Below, piece after piece: positions 11,004 to 21,254 of a DNA stretch of 64,000 nucleotides. A program made the translations under genes and the position numbers. The stretch covers positions 1 to 64,000 of the forward strand of contig MU853191.1 in the NCBI GenBank assembly GCA_033085395.1, written 5' to 3'. This stretch comes from Xanthoparmelia taractica. Taxonomy: Eukaryota > Ascomycota > Lecanoromycetes > Lecanorales > Parmeliaceae. Numbering within the stretch: position 1 is the stretch's first letter; every line of letters starts with the position of its first letter. Under the pieces are notes generated by a model. The model made no database searches, was not told the origin of the DNA, and worked only from the letters and a program-made list of their open reading frames with translations.

Positions 11004-12446
11004 TCATTTCTGAGCTATCTCTTTGCCTTTCTCCTTGCTCTCTTTGCTTCCCACCACACCCATCTCCTCCTCACTGGACGAGGATTTAGACGAAGATTTA
11101 GACGAAGATTTTTCGCTCGACGACTCTTCCTCAATCTTGAATCCCTCACTTCTTTCCACCAAGCTTCGATAGTAATCGACCAGCACCTCCGGCTTCGGCA
11201 CAATCCTCCATTCCACCCTCCACAGGAACTCCAACTCCAATAAAGCCAACTCTTTCAAGCTTACACCTCCTACTCGAGCGTACGTGTTATTTGTCCAGAA
11301 ACTATCGCTAAGCCCTTTGCTTGCTACCGTGGCGCTTGTGATGAGGAATCGATGGACCGTGAGGGAGGAAATGGTAAACGCGGGGTACAGGGCGCATAGG
11401 CGGTCAATATAGTATACCATGCTCAGCAATATTGGTGGGGAGAGGGTAGCATGTGTCGTAAGTCGTTGCAGATAATCTTTGACGCCTATGCCTGGAGGGG
11501 CTCGAGAGTGGAACCTGGTCAAGCGGCCATCTTTGAGCGGGATTTCGTCATTGAATTTGATTAGCTCGAGGAGCATGTTACTGATCAGCAGTACCAGATC
11601 CTTCACATCGCAGGTTTCATACTGCAACGGCATGAGCTTCACGGTGGCCCTTGGGTGACGGGCACGTTTTGGTGAAGAGCCTTGTGAGGACGAGGATGAT
11701 TTCGTAGGGGTAGTCGAGGATGCCGAGGCGATTTGTGGGTCTGTCGCAGGTTCAGCAGCCCGCTTGGACGGCAGCTGCGGTTCCAATGCGGGTTCCGGTG
11801 GTGGGTTTACTGGCCGTGGGGGACTGGGAGTGCCACGCCGCTTGCCTGTCTTCCTAGGAGGATCAGGCATTGGCGCGGAGGGAGGAGAATATTGTGTGCC
11901 TGCATCTACTGTAGCCTTCTTTGTAGGAGATGCAGGTAAAGGTCTCTTGTGTGCATTTGGGGTCACGGTGGGCGACTGAGAGACGTGCCGAGGGAACGCT
12001 GCCGGTGGAGGTGGCTTAATGAACGGGCGTGGGGAGTATGATGTGGGAAAGTGAAATTTTCCATCGAAGGACGGCCGTGGAGAACATGACGCGGTGCTGC
12101 TGGGGTGAAGGGTGGGCGAGGGCGAGGAGCTTATCATCTCAATATCAGATGGGGAGTGGCTGCCGCCACTACTACCACTGCCGTTTGAGAGAGGACTTCG
12201 CTGTAGGAAGGTGCCGTTCGTCTGGGCGAGGAAGTCACGCGCATACTTGTAGAGGCGGGTGAGTATGGTGCGTTCGTTGTAAGTGCAAGGGACGAAGTCG
12301 GAGTAACAAGATTCTCTGGCAGCGTATGGATTGTGCCACGAACCGTTGGAGTAATAATGTCGTGCCTGGCCAGAGTAAGGCTGTTGGTGGTGATGATGCC
12401 GTCGGCGAATGCCAGTGGGCCGCATGCCGTTAGTGTGGCTTGGCAT
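11004..12446 (-). CDS. Pho80/PREG-like cyclin
   Basis: A single uninterrupted frame encodes 480 residues. The first half is low-complexity and rich in Pro, Ser and Lys, with several SP/TP sites. From about residue 265 a Pho80-type cyclin box follows: YETCDVKDLVLLISNMLLEL, then a block containing FHSRAPPGIGVKDYLQRL, then SMVYYIDRLC and a segment ending LELEFLWRVEW. This pattern matches cyclins partnering Pho85, such as Pho80 and Neurospora PREG, which restrain the phosphate-starvation factor Pho4/NUC-1. Other Pcl cyclins share the fold, so the exact partner and pathway are not certain. The tail is Ser/Lys-rich with repeated KSSSK units. It is convergent with the unknown gene at 8544 and lies 2.8 kb from the VTC gene. 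The start at 12446 is the first ATG of the frame. Confidence 0.88.
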   Translation of the reverse strand: MPSHTNGMRPTGIRRRHHHHQQPYSGQARHYYSNGSWHNPYAARESCYSDFVPCTYNERTILTRLYKYARDFLAQTNGTFLQRSPLSNGSGSSGGSHSPSDIEMISSSPSPTLHPSSTASCSPRPSFDGKFHFPTSYSPRPFIKPPPPAAFPRHVSQSPTVTPNAHKRPLPASPTKKATVDAGTQYSPPSAPMPDPPRKTGKRRGTPSPPRPVNPPPEPALEPQLPSKRAAEPATDPQIASASSTTPTKSSSSSQGSSPKRARHPRATVKLMPLQYETCDVKDLVLLISNMLLELIKFNDEIPLKDGRLTRFHSRAPPGIGVKDYLQRLTTHATLSPPILLSMVYYIDRLCALYPAFTISSLTVHRFLITSATVASKGLSDSFWTNNTYARVGGVSLKELALLELEFLWRVEWRIVPKPEVLVDYYRSLVERSEGFKIEEESSSEKSSSKSSSKSSSSEEEMGVVGSKESKEKGKEIAQK

Positions 12447-13782
12447 TATCTACACTTGGCTCTAACTGATTTGATAGCGCTTTCCACTTCGCTCTTTAGC
12501 ACAAGAAAGAGGTCAAGGTCGAAGTCGACTTCAGACTGCCGTTTTTACCCTCCCAATACGTGAGAGGAGAGAGGGTAGAGCGAAGCTACTGTATGTTGTT
12601 CAAAAGACCGAAAGTCAACTAATCTATAGCACATCCACATGTTATATACATTATCTCCAAGTGGCAACTCAATCGCATCTCTCTTCCGCTGCAGCCTTGC
12701 GCAACGTTTTGGGTCATTGATGTAATGCCTTGAGAGCTCCTTCAAATGTACCCCAGATTGTCTCCCCGCAAAAGCTTTGAACATTCCGGAAGCGCACCGT
12801 AGACTCTGACGTGAACCGACAGCCGCACTGCCTGCCGCATCCCTCGATAGGCTACCCTTGAATCCGTTCCACCAAGGAGCAAGAGAATAATAAAAACGAT
12901 TACCAAAGTGGCGAAAGGAAGTTTTATGTGTTTCAGATGTTGATCCGGAAGAGCCGCAAGATTGTCATAGCGTTTCCTCTTTAACCGCAGACAAAAAGGA
13001 TCAATTCGCATGCCCACCGTATCCAATGACCAGCAAGAAGCGGCCCACGTGCAAAGCGATCAGATCAGACAGACTTCGCTGATCTGTATCGAGCATTCTG
13101 ACGGAAGGGGAAAAGGAAAATAAGCACTCGCAGTCTCGCGATGGATGCACTTGCTCGAATTCTTTGCAAATGGGCCTTCTTCAAGGCCTCTTCAAATGTA
13201 GCATGGTACGGATACTATCCAACGAGAAAAGGGTATGCAAGGGTGAGAAGCCGCAGAAGAGGACATTGCTAAAGGACTGTAGCCCATAAGGATACAAGTA
13301 GCTCAAGGTTTAGTCTGTAAAGGAGTTATCATCTTTCGGTATGTCGGATTTACCCCAGATTCTGCTACTCCGCTAAACCTAAACTGACTAGCGGAATTGA
13401 TATGTCCACTCTGACCGAACACTGATGTAAAAGTTACAATTTTTCTACATTCTTGACCACCTTTGGCGCGAGATCTATAACTGGCTTTGGCTGTGAGCCT
13501 GTGCAGATTCATTGTTGACCAAAGCCGCAGGACCATCTCAATTACATCTGGGCGCAGTCAGACCGCAAGGATTTCCCAGATTTCCCGGTCACGCTTCTGC
13601 AACTGGACTTTCCGCCGCTGGGGATCATCCCCAACTACTAATTTGATGCTGTACATTCACTGCGCTTGCAGCAACTTATTATTACGTTTTGGATCGACTT
13701 GCACTTGCATATTCTATGACCCTTATACTCGGCAAGCTTATCACATCCGCACCTGACGCTCCTCTACTGCCCTAAAGTAGGC
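12447..13782. promoter_or_regulatory. Divergent intergenic region, Pho80-like cyclin / GID5-like
   Basis: This 1.3-kb region separates two divergent genes. No coding stretch is convincing. A 94-residue minus frame at 12742-13026 has one hydrophobic segment but no start context, partners or motif. A palindromic CACGTG (the core bound by Pho4/NUC-1 and other bHLH factors) is at 13046-13051, about 600 bp upstream of the cyclin start. One such site is expected by chance every few kilobases. Confidence 0.45.
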
Positions 13783-16700
13783 ATGACACGGCCATCGACC
13801 CCTCCCATCCTGTCTGAGCTACGAAGTGCTTCCTCTCCCGCCAGCCAGGTTGCAGCGTTAAGGGCACTTAAAAATGAAGTCATTGGACACGAACAGAAGA
13901 AGGAGATGTGGGTTGGCCTCGGGGTGCTGGCGCCTATAGCGCGTATCTTGAACACACACAAAGGAAATGGGAAAAGGCGGCACCGCGATTTCAACAGCAG
14001 TTCCAATCATTCGAAGCAGAGGGGCGGTAGAAGCGATGAGGAGGAAGCCCGACTTCAAGCAATCATCATAGTTGGTAGTTTGGCACATGGTTAGTAGGGA
14101 TCAGCTGCTCTCTAGAGTCTCGCGGACGCCATTCTGATATATTGTAATGTTCAACAGGTGGTCCTGCTTTCGTCTCGCCTATCTTTGCTGGGCTTGTGAT
14201 ATCCCCGTTACTTGCCTTGCTCTCGCCTGCAGAGTCCTCGCCGCACTTGGTATTGAATGCCTTGAGATCTCTCAACGCTGTAGCCGATTCACTCTTCCTG
14301 TCCCATTCGGACCATGACACAGATGAAGATGGCTTGCTCAACTTGTTGTACACAGAGCAGCATCTGTCAACCATAGCGAATCTGTTATTACAGACGTCGC
14401 CTTCCTTGGTAACTCAACAACAGATTGCTCTGACAGCAGCGCTGATCAGTAAAACATGTCGAGACGAGCACCACCGGGCAATGTTGGCTCAGACCGGCGT
14501 CCTGGAAGCTCTCGCAGTTACGCTGGCATCCTTTGTCGTGGCTACCGGATGTTCTCTCAACCCTAGCAATGGAGGATCCAAGCATGTCGGTGACATTGCT
14601 CCTGCGCCCTCAAGGTCGAGGATATCACCGATATTGCAAGCTATTGGAGCTGTCATCCAGCATTCAAAACCCAGAGCTATACAATTCTTGAACGCTCCAG
14701 CGTTTGCTTCTGTTTTTCAAAAACCTGACGCAGATGTTGCTTCATCCTATGAAAAGAAGCCCACCGCATGGGGTCCTAACGGTTCAAACATGTTCAATGT
14801 CCGCCAAGCACCTCCCAATGCCATTGAGACTCTGATACCTCCCCTCCCGAGCACCCACTTTCGGAGCTCCTTGGCGCCAACTTCCAGTTTCCCTCCGCTT
14901 GGGGCTCTTGGGTCCTCAAGTAAGCAAAGCCAAATGTCGAGAAGTTTTAGCTCTGCCATTGAAGTCATTCAAAGCCAGGGACTCGAGTTCATAGAGGAAG
15001 AGGAGAGCACTTTAATCCCATGGCTGCTGTATATCGCTAGAATAGAAAACGAAGTAGCGGGGTTGATGGCGGCTTGGGTGCTCGCAATATTGTACCGACA
15101 CGGACTGACAAAACGCGGCCGGGAGGCGGCATTTGCACTCCTACTAGTACCTTCGCTCGTACGCATGCTGGATAAAGATTCCAAGACCTCTCCAGACCAT
15201 TCAAATACCTACGACACCAGCGTCCTTGCTTCTCCTGATAGACTCATCAAGGAGCAAGCTCCTTCGGTCTTGGCTATGCTCGCGGCGAATAGCTTGGAGA
15301 TACAAAGGGCAGCAGCTGATGCCGGAGCTATCAAGAAGTTGTCTCAGCTTCTCAAGGAGTCATACGATGAGATGCCAGCTAACTCTTCGGCGGCTATGTG
15401 GACGCCCGAGTCCTCTACTTCCAGACAATCTGAGGGCCGTGACGACGGTTCAAAGCTTGGTCGTGCTGGATTGTCCGCTACAGCCTATCACGTTATGAGA
15501 CTGAGGGAGTCGGTACTTATTGCTCTTGCTGCCATTGCCTCGGACAAGGACGAGTACAGGAGAGCCATAATAGACAATGGAGTCGTACCATTCGTCGTCA
15601 AGACTCTGAAACCGGAAGAGAACGACCCTGTTGCGCAAGGCAATGGCCAAACTGACGGGACCTCGCGGTATCGGAGAGCGTTCACAGGCAATGGCAAAGA
15701 CGCTATCCTGGCTGCTTGTGGAGCGGCCAGAGCGTTGTCGAGATCCGTCAGCACATTGAGAACAAGCCTCATGGACGCGGGTCTACCTGCTCCCCTCTTT
15801 GTTTTGATTAAATGCCAAGACACGGAGCTCCAAGTCGCAGCAACGGCCGTTGTGACTAATCTCGTCCTACATTTTAGCCCAATGCGAGAGGTTTTTATCC
15901 TAGTATCACAAAAAGTCTTCCGAGTTACGCGCTGACCAGAAGCTAGGCTATCATCGAAGCTGGCGCATTGAAGATCTTGTGCGAGCATGCCCATTCTGTG
16001 AATGCAAACCTGCGCTTAAACTCGGTATGGGCGCTTAAGCATGTCGTACTCGACGCTTCGAATGCCATCAAGATGAATTGCCTAGAGGAGCTCGGTCCTG
16101 GTTGGTTAAAGCAAATCGTCAACAACGACGTAGAGACTGCAAGCTACGCTGCTACGTCGAGGAATGGAGACCGTGATGATGGTTCTTCAACTCCAATAAG
16201 GATGAGTACTCCCAACGCCGCTGGCGAGCAAGTAGATCTCCTCAACGCGGTCGAGGAAAACTCGCGAGAATCTAGTCAAGATGTCGAGGAGGATGGCGAG
16301 GAAGATCTCAAGATGGTCGACAGTATCGGAGCTTTGAGCAGAGCAGACCTAGACCGAAAACTGTATTCGTACCCGAGCAGTGGTCGCGGCCCCATCTCGG
16401 AGACGGCAGGCCTGATAGGTAGGCGTCGTTCCTCACAACCGGCGCTCACAGACGAGTTGGCAATACAGCAGCAAGGGCTGGACTTCATTCGGAATCTCAT
16501 TTGCGGACCCGGTGCAGCCGATATGATCGAACATATTTTCAGAGAGCTTGGTCAGGACAAACTTTTCGAGCTGCTGGCCGCGAAGTTGAGACCCAGAGTA
16601 TTCAACGCTTTCAATCGCGAACGAAGATCATCCGAAAACGGAGTGCGGCATGTCCAACCACAGACTGATATTATTGTATCTGTATGCTATATCGTCGTGC

Positions 16701-17002
16701 ATATCGCTGCCGGCAGTACTCGCCAGCGACAACTGCTCATCTCACAGACGGAGCTCTTGAAGCTTATTGTCCCACTTTTCAGCCACCCGAGCAAGGATGT
16801 TCGCGCTTGTTGCTTGTGGATTGTCATCAACCTTACTTGGATTGATGACGCTTCTGATAACATGAATTGCAAGGCACGAGCTCGCGAGTTGATGAAGCTT
16901 GGGGTGTATGAGAAGCTCGAGCATATGGAGCATGATGCTGACCTGGACTGCCGAGAGCGTGCGCGGACCGCTGGAAATCAGATGACGACCCTGCTACGTT
17001 GA
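13783..17002 (+). CDS. Armadillo-repeat protein, GID5/VID28 (ARMC8)-like
   Basis: Exons 13783-14089, 14158-15890 and 15947-17002 give about 1031 residues, joined at GT-AG introns of 68 and 56 nt. The sequence is made of degenerate ARM/HEAT helices from the N-terminus (SPASQVAALRALKNEVIGHE) to the C-terminus (PSKDVRACCLWIVINLTWI). The block ILCEHAHSVNANLRLNSVWA and the following KHVVLDA reading resemble the ARMC8/Vid28 family. In yeast Vid28 (Gid5) is a scaffold of the GID/CTLH E3 ubiquitin ligase and helps place the substrate receptor that captures gluconeogenic enzymes. Acidic insertions occur around residues 690-760. It acts in the cytosol and nucleus if that assignment holds. ARM repeats are certain; the GID5 name rests on motif memory, not a search. 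Confidence 0.85.
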
Positions 17003-17483
17003 TGTGTGGCCGCTCTATGCAGACTCTCGGACGCTGATGGTACATTGTCTCGGGATGCATGTGACACCTTTGTGCATTTGAGGACTACAACATGCTAGTC
17101 TGCACCAAGCTTTCTCTTCAGCATTCGTGCCCTGACTTCGAAACGTGGTATTAGCAATGTATATACGGCCGGTTGTAGGAATATGACCAATGTGAGCAAG
17201 AACGAGGCTATTCTTGGTTGGCTGACCGTATTTCATATATCATTGTTCCTTCTATATTCTAGCCTACCTTTTCTGTTAGCTTTTCAACGACAGGACTCCT
17301 GGAATGTGTCTCTTCTCTTCGACCTCAACAGCGGTGTGTCTTTGTAGGGTTAGGGCTACTATCGATAAGCATATGACGTATGCAGCATTCTTCACGTTTC
17401 AAAATAGAGCCCTCTTATATATTTTGTTTCCATGCGGAATACTCTCATTCTCAATTAATCCGTTAGGTATTGATACCAACACA
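17003..17483. other. Intergenic region
   Basis: This 481-bp stretch holds the 3' flank of the ARM gene and the promoter of the kinase gene. In-frame codons upstream of 17484 remain open back to 17304 but lack a kinase-family N-terminal pattern, so the ATG at 17484 was preferred. Nothing else was seen. Confidence 0.55.
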
Positions 17484-18580
17484 ATGAAGAATGACTCTGC
17501 AGTGATCAAGGCCTTGAGCCTCGACCCAGCCAAAACAGCAATGGCCAAGCACGGAGGGTCTGGATTTTCGACTACGGCCAGTATTACTACGACGCTGAAA
17601 GATGGCACTGAAAAGCGCTTCTTCATGAAGACGGGCAAGGGTAAAGATGCCGAAGTCATGTTTGCGGGTGAACACGCCTCACTCAACGCAATCCACACCA
17701 TCCCCTCACTCTGCCCTGCTAGCTTCGCACACGGGCCCCTTGAGGACACTACAGGTGGTGCATTCCTAGTCACGGATTTCTTAGACATGAGTGGCACATC
17801 GTTGGAGAGTGAGAAGGGATCTGGTATGTCATTAGCGGCGAAGTTGGCGAAGCTGCACACCACAGCCGCTCCGATTCCAGAGGGTTTTTCGAAACCTGTC
17901 TTTGGCTTTCCAGTGCCGAGTAAGTAGGGGCATCATGCGATTTTTGGACTCTACTAATGCGTCCACTGCTAGCTTGTTGCGGCGACACAGAACAGCCGAA
18001 CGACTACACGGAAACCTGGGCCGACTTTTACGCCCAACATCGTCTCCTGGCTATACTCAAGAAAAGCGAACGCACGAACGGGAAAGATCCTACTCTTCGT
18101 TCTTTGGTAGAAAAGACGGTCGAAGTGATAGTACCGAGACTCATAGGCGACAAGCACTTGAATAATGGAAAGGGAATCACCCCCGTCGTTGTCCACGGCG
18201 ATCTGTGGAGCGGAAATAAAGGACGAGGAAGAATAGGCGGCAAAGGAGCTGTCGAAGACGTTGTGTTTGATCCCAGTGCCTGTTATGCGCACAGCGAATA
18301 TGAGTTGGGGATCATGAGGATGTTTGGAGGCTTCGGCGGAAGCTTTTTGAAGGAGTATCATCAACTATGTCCCAAGACTGAGCCGGTGGACGAGTATGAG
18401 GATCGGGCTAATCTATATGAATTGTGAGTCTTACCGGAGGGTCCGCGAGCACGAAGCTGATGCGAGAGTAGATATCATCACCTGAATCATCATGCCATCT
18501 TCGGCGGGGGCTACAAAGCTGGCGCTGTCTCAATCATGAGGGCTTTGCATCGAAAGTACGGCGAGAAGAGCGAGATCTGA
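17484..18580 (+). CDS. Fructosamine-3-kinase family protein
   Basis: Exons 17484-17919, 17973-18423 and 18472-18580 give about 331 residues, close to the usual 290-330. The first intron has a textbook ctactaatg branch site. The N-lobe has the glycine-rich GGSGFSTT stretch and the MKTGKG lysine motif, and E70-type residues lie in GEHASLNAI. The C-lobe carries the Brenner-type catalytic motif VVVHGDLWSGN and the metal-binding FDPSACYAHSEYELGI, where the usual DFG is DPS as in this family. The third exon ends the kinase fold with YKAGAVSIMRALHRKY. Members phosphorylate sugar adducts on protein lysines so that they fall off (deglycation). The actual substrate in fungi is less certain. No targeting signal is seen. 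Confidence 0.93.
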
Positions 18581-19382
18581 CCAAATTGCCCTCTTACAAT
18601 GCAACAAAGTGATTTATCTGGAGGGAATGTTAGCCGCAGCCGTATGCTCTCCAGACGTAGCTTGACGGCCTCCCGAAGTGCAGCTGGCTGGAAGAGGAAA
18701 GAAGAGGTTTTTCGTCCAGGCCCATTGGACCTCTTCGCTACTTCCCTACAACCGCTACCAATCCCGGCTCTGTCCAGCATGGCGTCACCGAGCTGGCGCG
18801 GTAAATCTGTTCCCCAGCATCAGCCTTGCAGATCACGCTCTGACGCAAACGAGCTCTCGGGACGGCGAGGGTTGGTTGGGTCCGCTCAGTTCATAGGCAT
18901 GACGGTTGGAACGAATGGTGGGCATGCTTGTGGCGTTGAGCCGTGAGATTATTGGATATAGTATACGGGCGATGGCGGACCAGAGTCTCTTTCTATGATC
19001 CGACGTCCAGGACTGGTTCTTTGGGAAGGGTGGAAATGCATTACCGTACCATCGAATCAAATCAAGCTTGTTCGCTTGTCTTGAGTCATTGCCATGATGT
19101 TCGATTGGGTTTTAACAAGACTCGGAAACCGACACACTGCTTGCGGAACGCAGCGATTTATTAGAATGGGGAGGTGATTTCGTCTAGGTAACCGACCTGT
19201 TATATATCTATTTCTCAGGGTCTGCGGAGTTGACGTAATGGACCGTTTGCCTGGAGTTAGAAGTACTCCACCTACGCACTATCTCTTGCCATCACCTACG
19301 CGTCATGCAGAATAAACCACGTCCAAGGCAACAAAAAGCTCTCTCTCTCTCTATCACACTGGATCCCATCAAACGAACCCAA
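18581..19382. other. Intergenic region between convergent genes
   Basis: This 0.8-kb stretch lies between the kinase and the dienelactone-hydrolase-like gene, both 3' ends. Open frames at 18599-18946 show no family features. The right end (19320-19382) is C/T-rich with a ctctctctct run. Confidence 0.55.
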
Positions 19383-19833
19383 CTAACACTCATCCACCAC
19401 CTCCCCCTCCCCCCCATCCCTTCCCCCCAACCCCCCCCTCAACAACCGCCCAAAAACCTCCATCATCATCCCAAAGCACACACCGCTAACAACAGGATCA
19501 TACCGCCCTTTACTCGCCTCGTCGCGGATAAACGCGTGCTGCGCGTGCGCGGGCTCGTAGAAGGAAAAGAGGACGCGGGCGTCGTGGAGGGTTTTGCGGA
19601 TTAAGTCACGCCCGGGGGCGGGGACGTGGGGGTCGGATTTGCCGAAGATCTGTTGGTTGTGTTGCGTTGTGTGAGATGGAGGATATTTTATGCTCGCTCA
19701 CGTGATAGGAAGCTGGATGGATGGATGGACAGANNNNNNNNNNNNNNNNNNNNNNNNNNNNNNNNNNNNNNNNNNNNNNNNNNNNNNNNNNNNNNNNNNN
19801 NNNNNNNNNNNNNNNNNNNNNNNNNNNNNNNNN

Positions 19834-19914
<81 letters not shown>

Positions 19915-19915
19915 T

Positions 19916-19950
<35 letters not shown>

Positions 19951-20764
19951 TGATAGATTGATAGATTGATAGATAGATAGACGGATCGATAGACAGACAG
20001 ATAGAAGATGGATAGATAAGTAATAGATATGTAGAGCTCTATACGCACCATAAGAACCTCCCCCCCAATCTCCCCCGCCCTCTCCAGACTATCGTCGCCG
20101 CCGGCCCCAAGCGTCTTGGAATGCACGTCCGTGGCGAAATAGCACACGGCGGCCGCGACGCGCTTGTCGAATGCGCAGCGGAAGGCCAAATGCCCGCCTA
20201 GGCACATGCCCGTTGCGCCGATGCGGCCGTTGCAGGTGGGAAGGGAGAGGAGGGTCGATACGGCGAGGGCGGCGTCTTCGTCGTAGGCGTGGAGTTTCTG
20301 GGAAGTTTTTTTTAAAGGCTGGGAAGTGCGGGTGGGACAGGGCGGGGCATTACTTTTTCAATCTTGTATTTGTTTCCTTGGTCTGTACCGGGGCCGTCGT
20401 AGGCGAGGGGTTCGGGGCCGGTGAATTCGTGGTAGGAGGACGGGGCGGCGACTATATAGCCGTGACCGGCTATTTGGCGGGCGAAGCGGGCGACGGGACC
20501 GGTTACTGGGTGGACTTTGGGTCAATTGAAGGGGGAAATGAGGGAAGGGAGGGGGGAACCTTGATAGATTTCGCTGAAGACGACGACGCCGGGGAATTTG
20601 GCGCGGGAGTAGCCGGGGATGATGGGGTGGTAGAGGAATATGCCTGGGACTGTTATTCAACGGATGTGTGATCTTTGAGTAAAGTGGTGCGGTGGGTCGG
20701 TACGCATGCTTCCTTTGCCGTCTGCGGAGGTGTCCACATCTTGGTGGGTTTCTTTGATCAACAT
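19383..20764 (-). CDS. Dienelactone hydrolase family protein
   Basis: Five minus-strand exons, 20764-20704, 20643-20560, 20505-20354, 20297-20049 and 19649-19383, give about 270 residues, the normal length. The order MLIKETHQDVDTSADGKGSM, then FPGVVVFSEIYQ, then VARFARQIAGHGYIVAAPSS, then YHEFTGPEPLAYDGPGTDQG fits the family. Exon 4 has the nucleophile elbow GMCLGGH. Exon 5 supplies the catalytic Asp (FGKSDPHVP) and His (HAQHAFIRDEASKGRYD). The protein is an alpha/beta-hydrolase with a Cys-His-Asp triad; the substrate is not known from sequence. Intron 4 (20048-19650) holds a tetranucleotide repeat and an assembly gap, so its real length is unknown. Coding exons on both sides are intact and in phase. 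Confidence 0.9.
19734..19833. other. Assembly gap of exactly 100 N
   Basis: One hundred unknown bases lie inside intron 4 of the dienelactone-hydrolase-like gene, next to a GATA repeat. A round number of 100 is usually a placeholder, so the true distance is unknown. Confidence 0.99.
19834..20000 (+). repeat. (TAGA)n tetranucleotide microsatellite
   Basis: A long tract of taga units, with a few ttga and caga variants towards the right end, adjoins the N gap. A tggatggatgga stretch occurs on the other side of the gap (19711-19728), so the gap probably fell within one larger array. Frames opened by the array (Leu-Ser-Ile-Tyr repeats) are artefacts. Confidence 0.97.
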
Positions 20765-21254
20765 GGTGAGGTTTGATTGGAGGTAGCTGTTGGGCGGTCG
20801 TGTCAATTGGGATATCAAGGTGAAAGAGAGGACCAAGCTCAAAGATTGTTCTTGAAGAGTTGCTGCGTCAAAGCGGTTTCCTTCCGCAGAGCCCCACCAC
20901 GGAGCTCAATGGCACATTTTCTGCTCTTCGAGACATCTTTGTGGGAAACGTTGAAAGGTACTTGGGCCGCTGATCATCAAAGGAATCAGCTTTCCCAGTA
21001 TGAGATCTTGTATCTTCGCTTTCACTCCCTTCCACTAAGCTGACGGAAAAACCTCCGATGAGCATCAACACTCAAAGGGAGAATGAACCGCGAAGGCGCC
21101 CTCTGGAGGATATCCTCGTCCATTGTCAGGAGTGAATGAGGAATGCAAGGAATTTTGGTCAAGATTGGTCCATTAACAAGCGTTTCTTCTGGACGTACAA
21201 CGCAGTCAAGCTTTATCTATTAAATGACATGGTATATCTTTTGGATTAGGGTAT
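20765..21254. other. Intergenic region between tandem minus-strand genes
   Basis: This 490-bp stretch holds the 3' flank of ERG4 and the promoter of the dienelactone-hydrolase-like gene. Frames at 20777-21043 and 20868-21071 show no features. Nothing else was seen. Confidence 0.55.

Noticed and set aside
12742..13026. 94-codon minus frame with a hydrophobic segment
   Set aside because: No start context, no partner exon and no family motif; it lies in a divergent promoter region.
13046..13051. CACGTG as a proven Pho4/NUC-1 site upstream of the Pho80-like cyclin
   Set aside because: The palindrome is expected by chance many times in 64 kb and it stands alone; kept only as a note.
19698..20207. 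Minus-strand open frame of 169 codons with Leu-Ser-Ile-Tyr repeats
   Set aside because: It is a translation of the TAGA microsatellite and the N gap. Only its first part overlaps the true exon 4 of the dienelactone-hydrolase-like gene.
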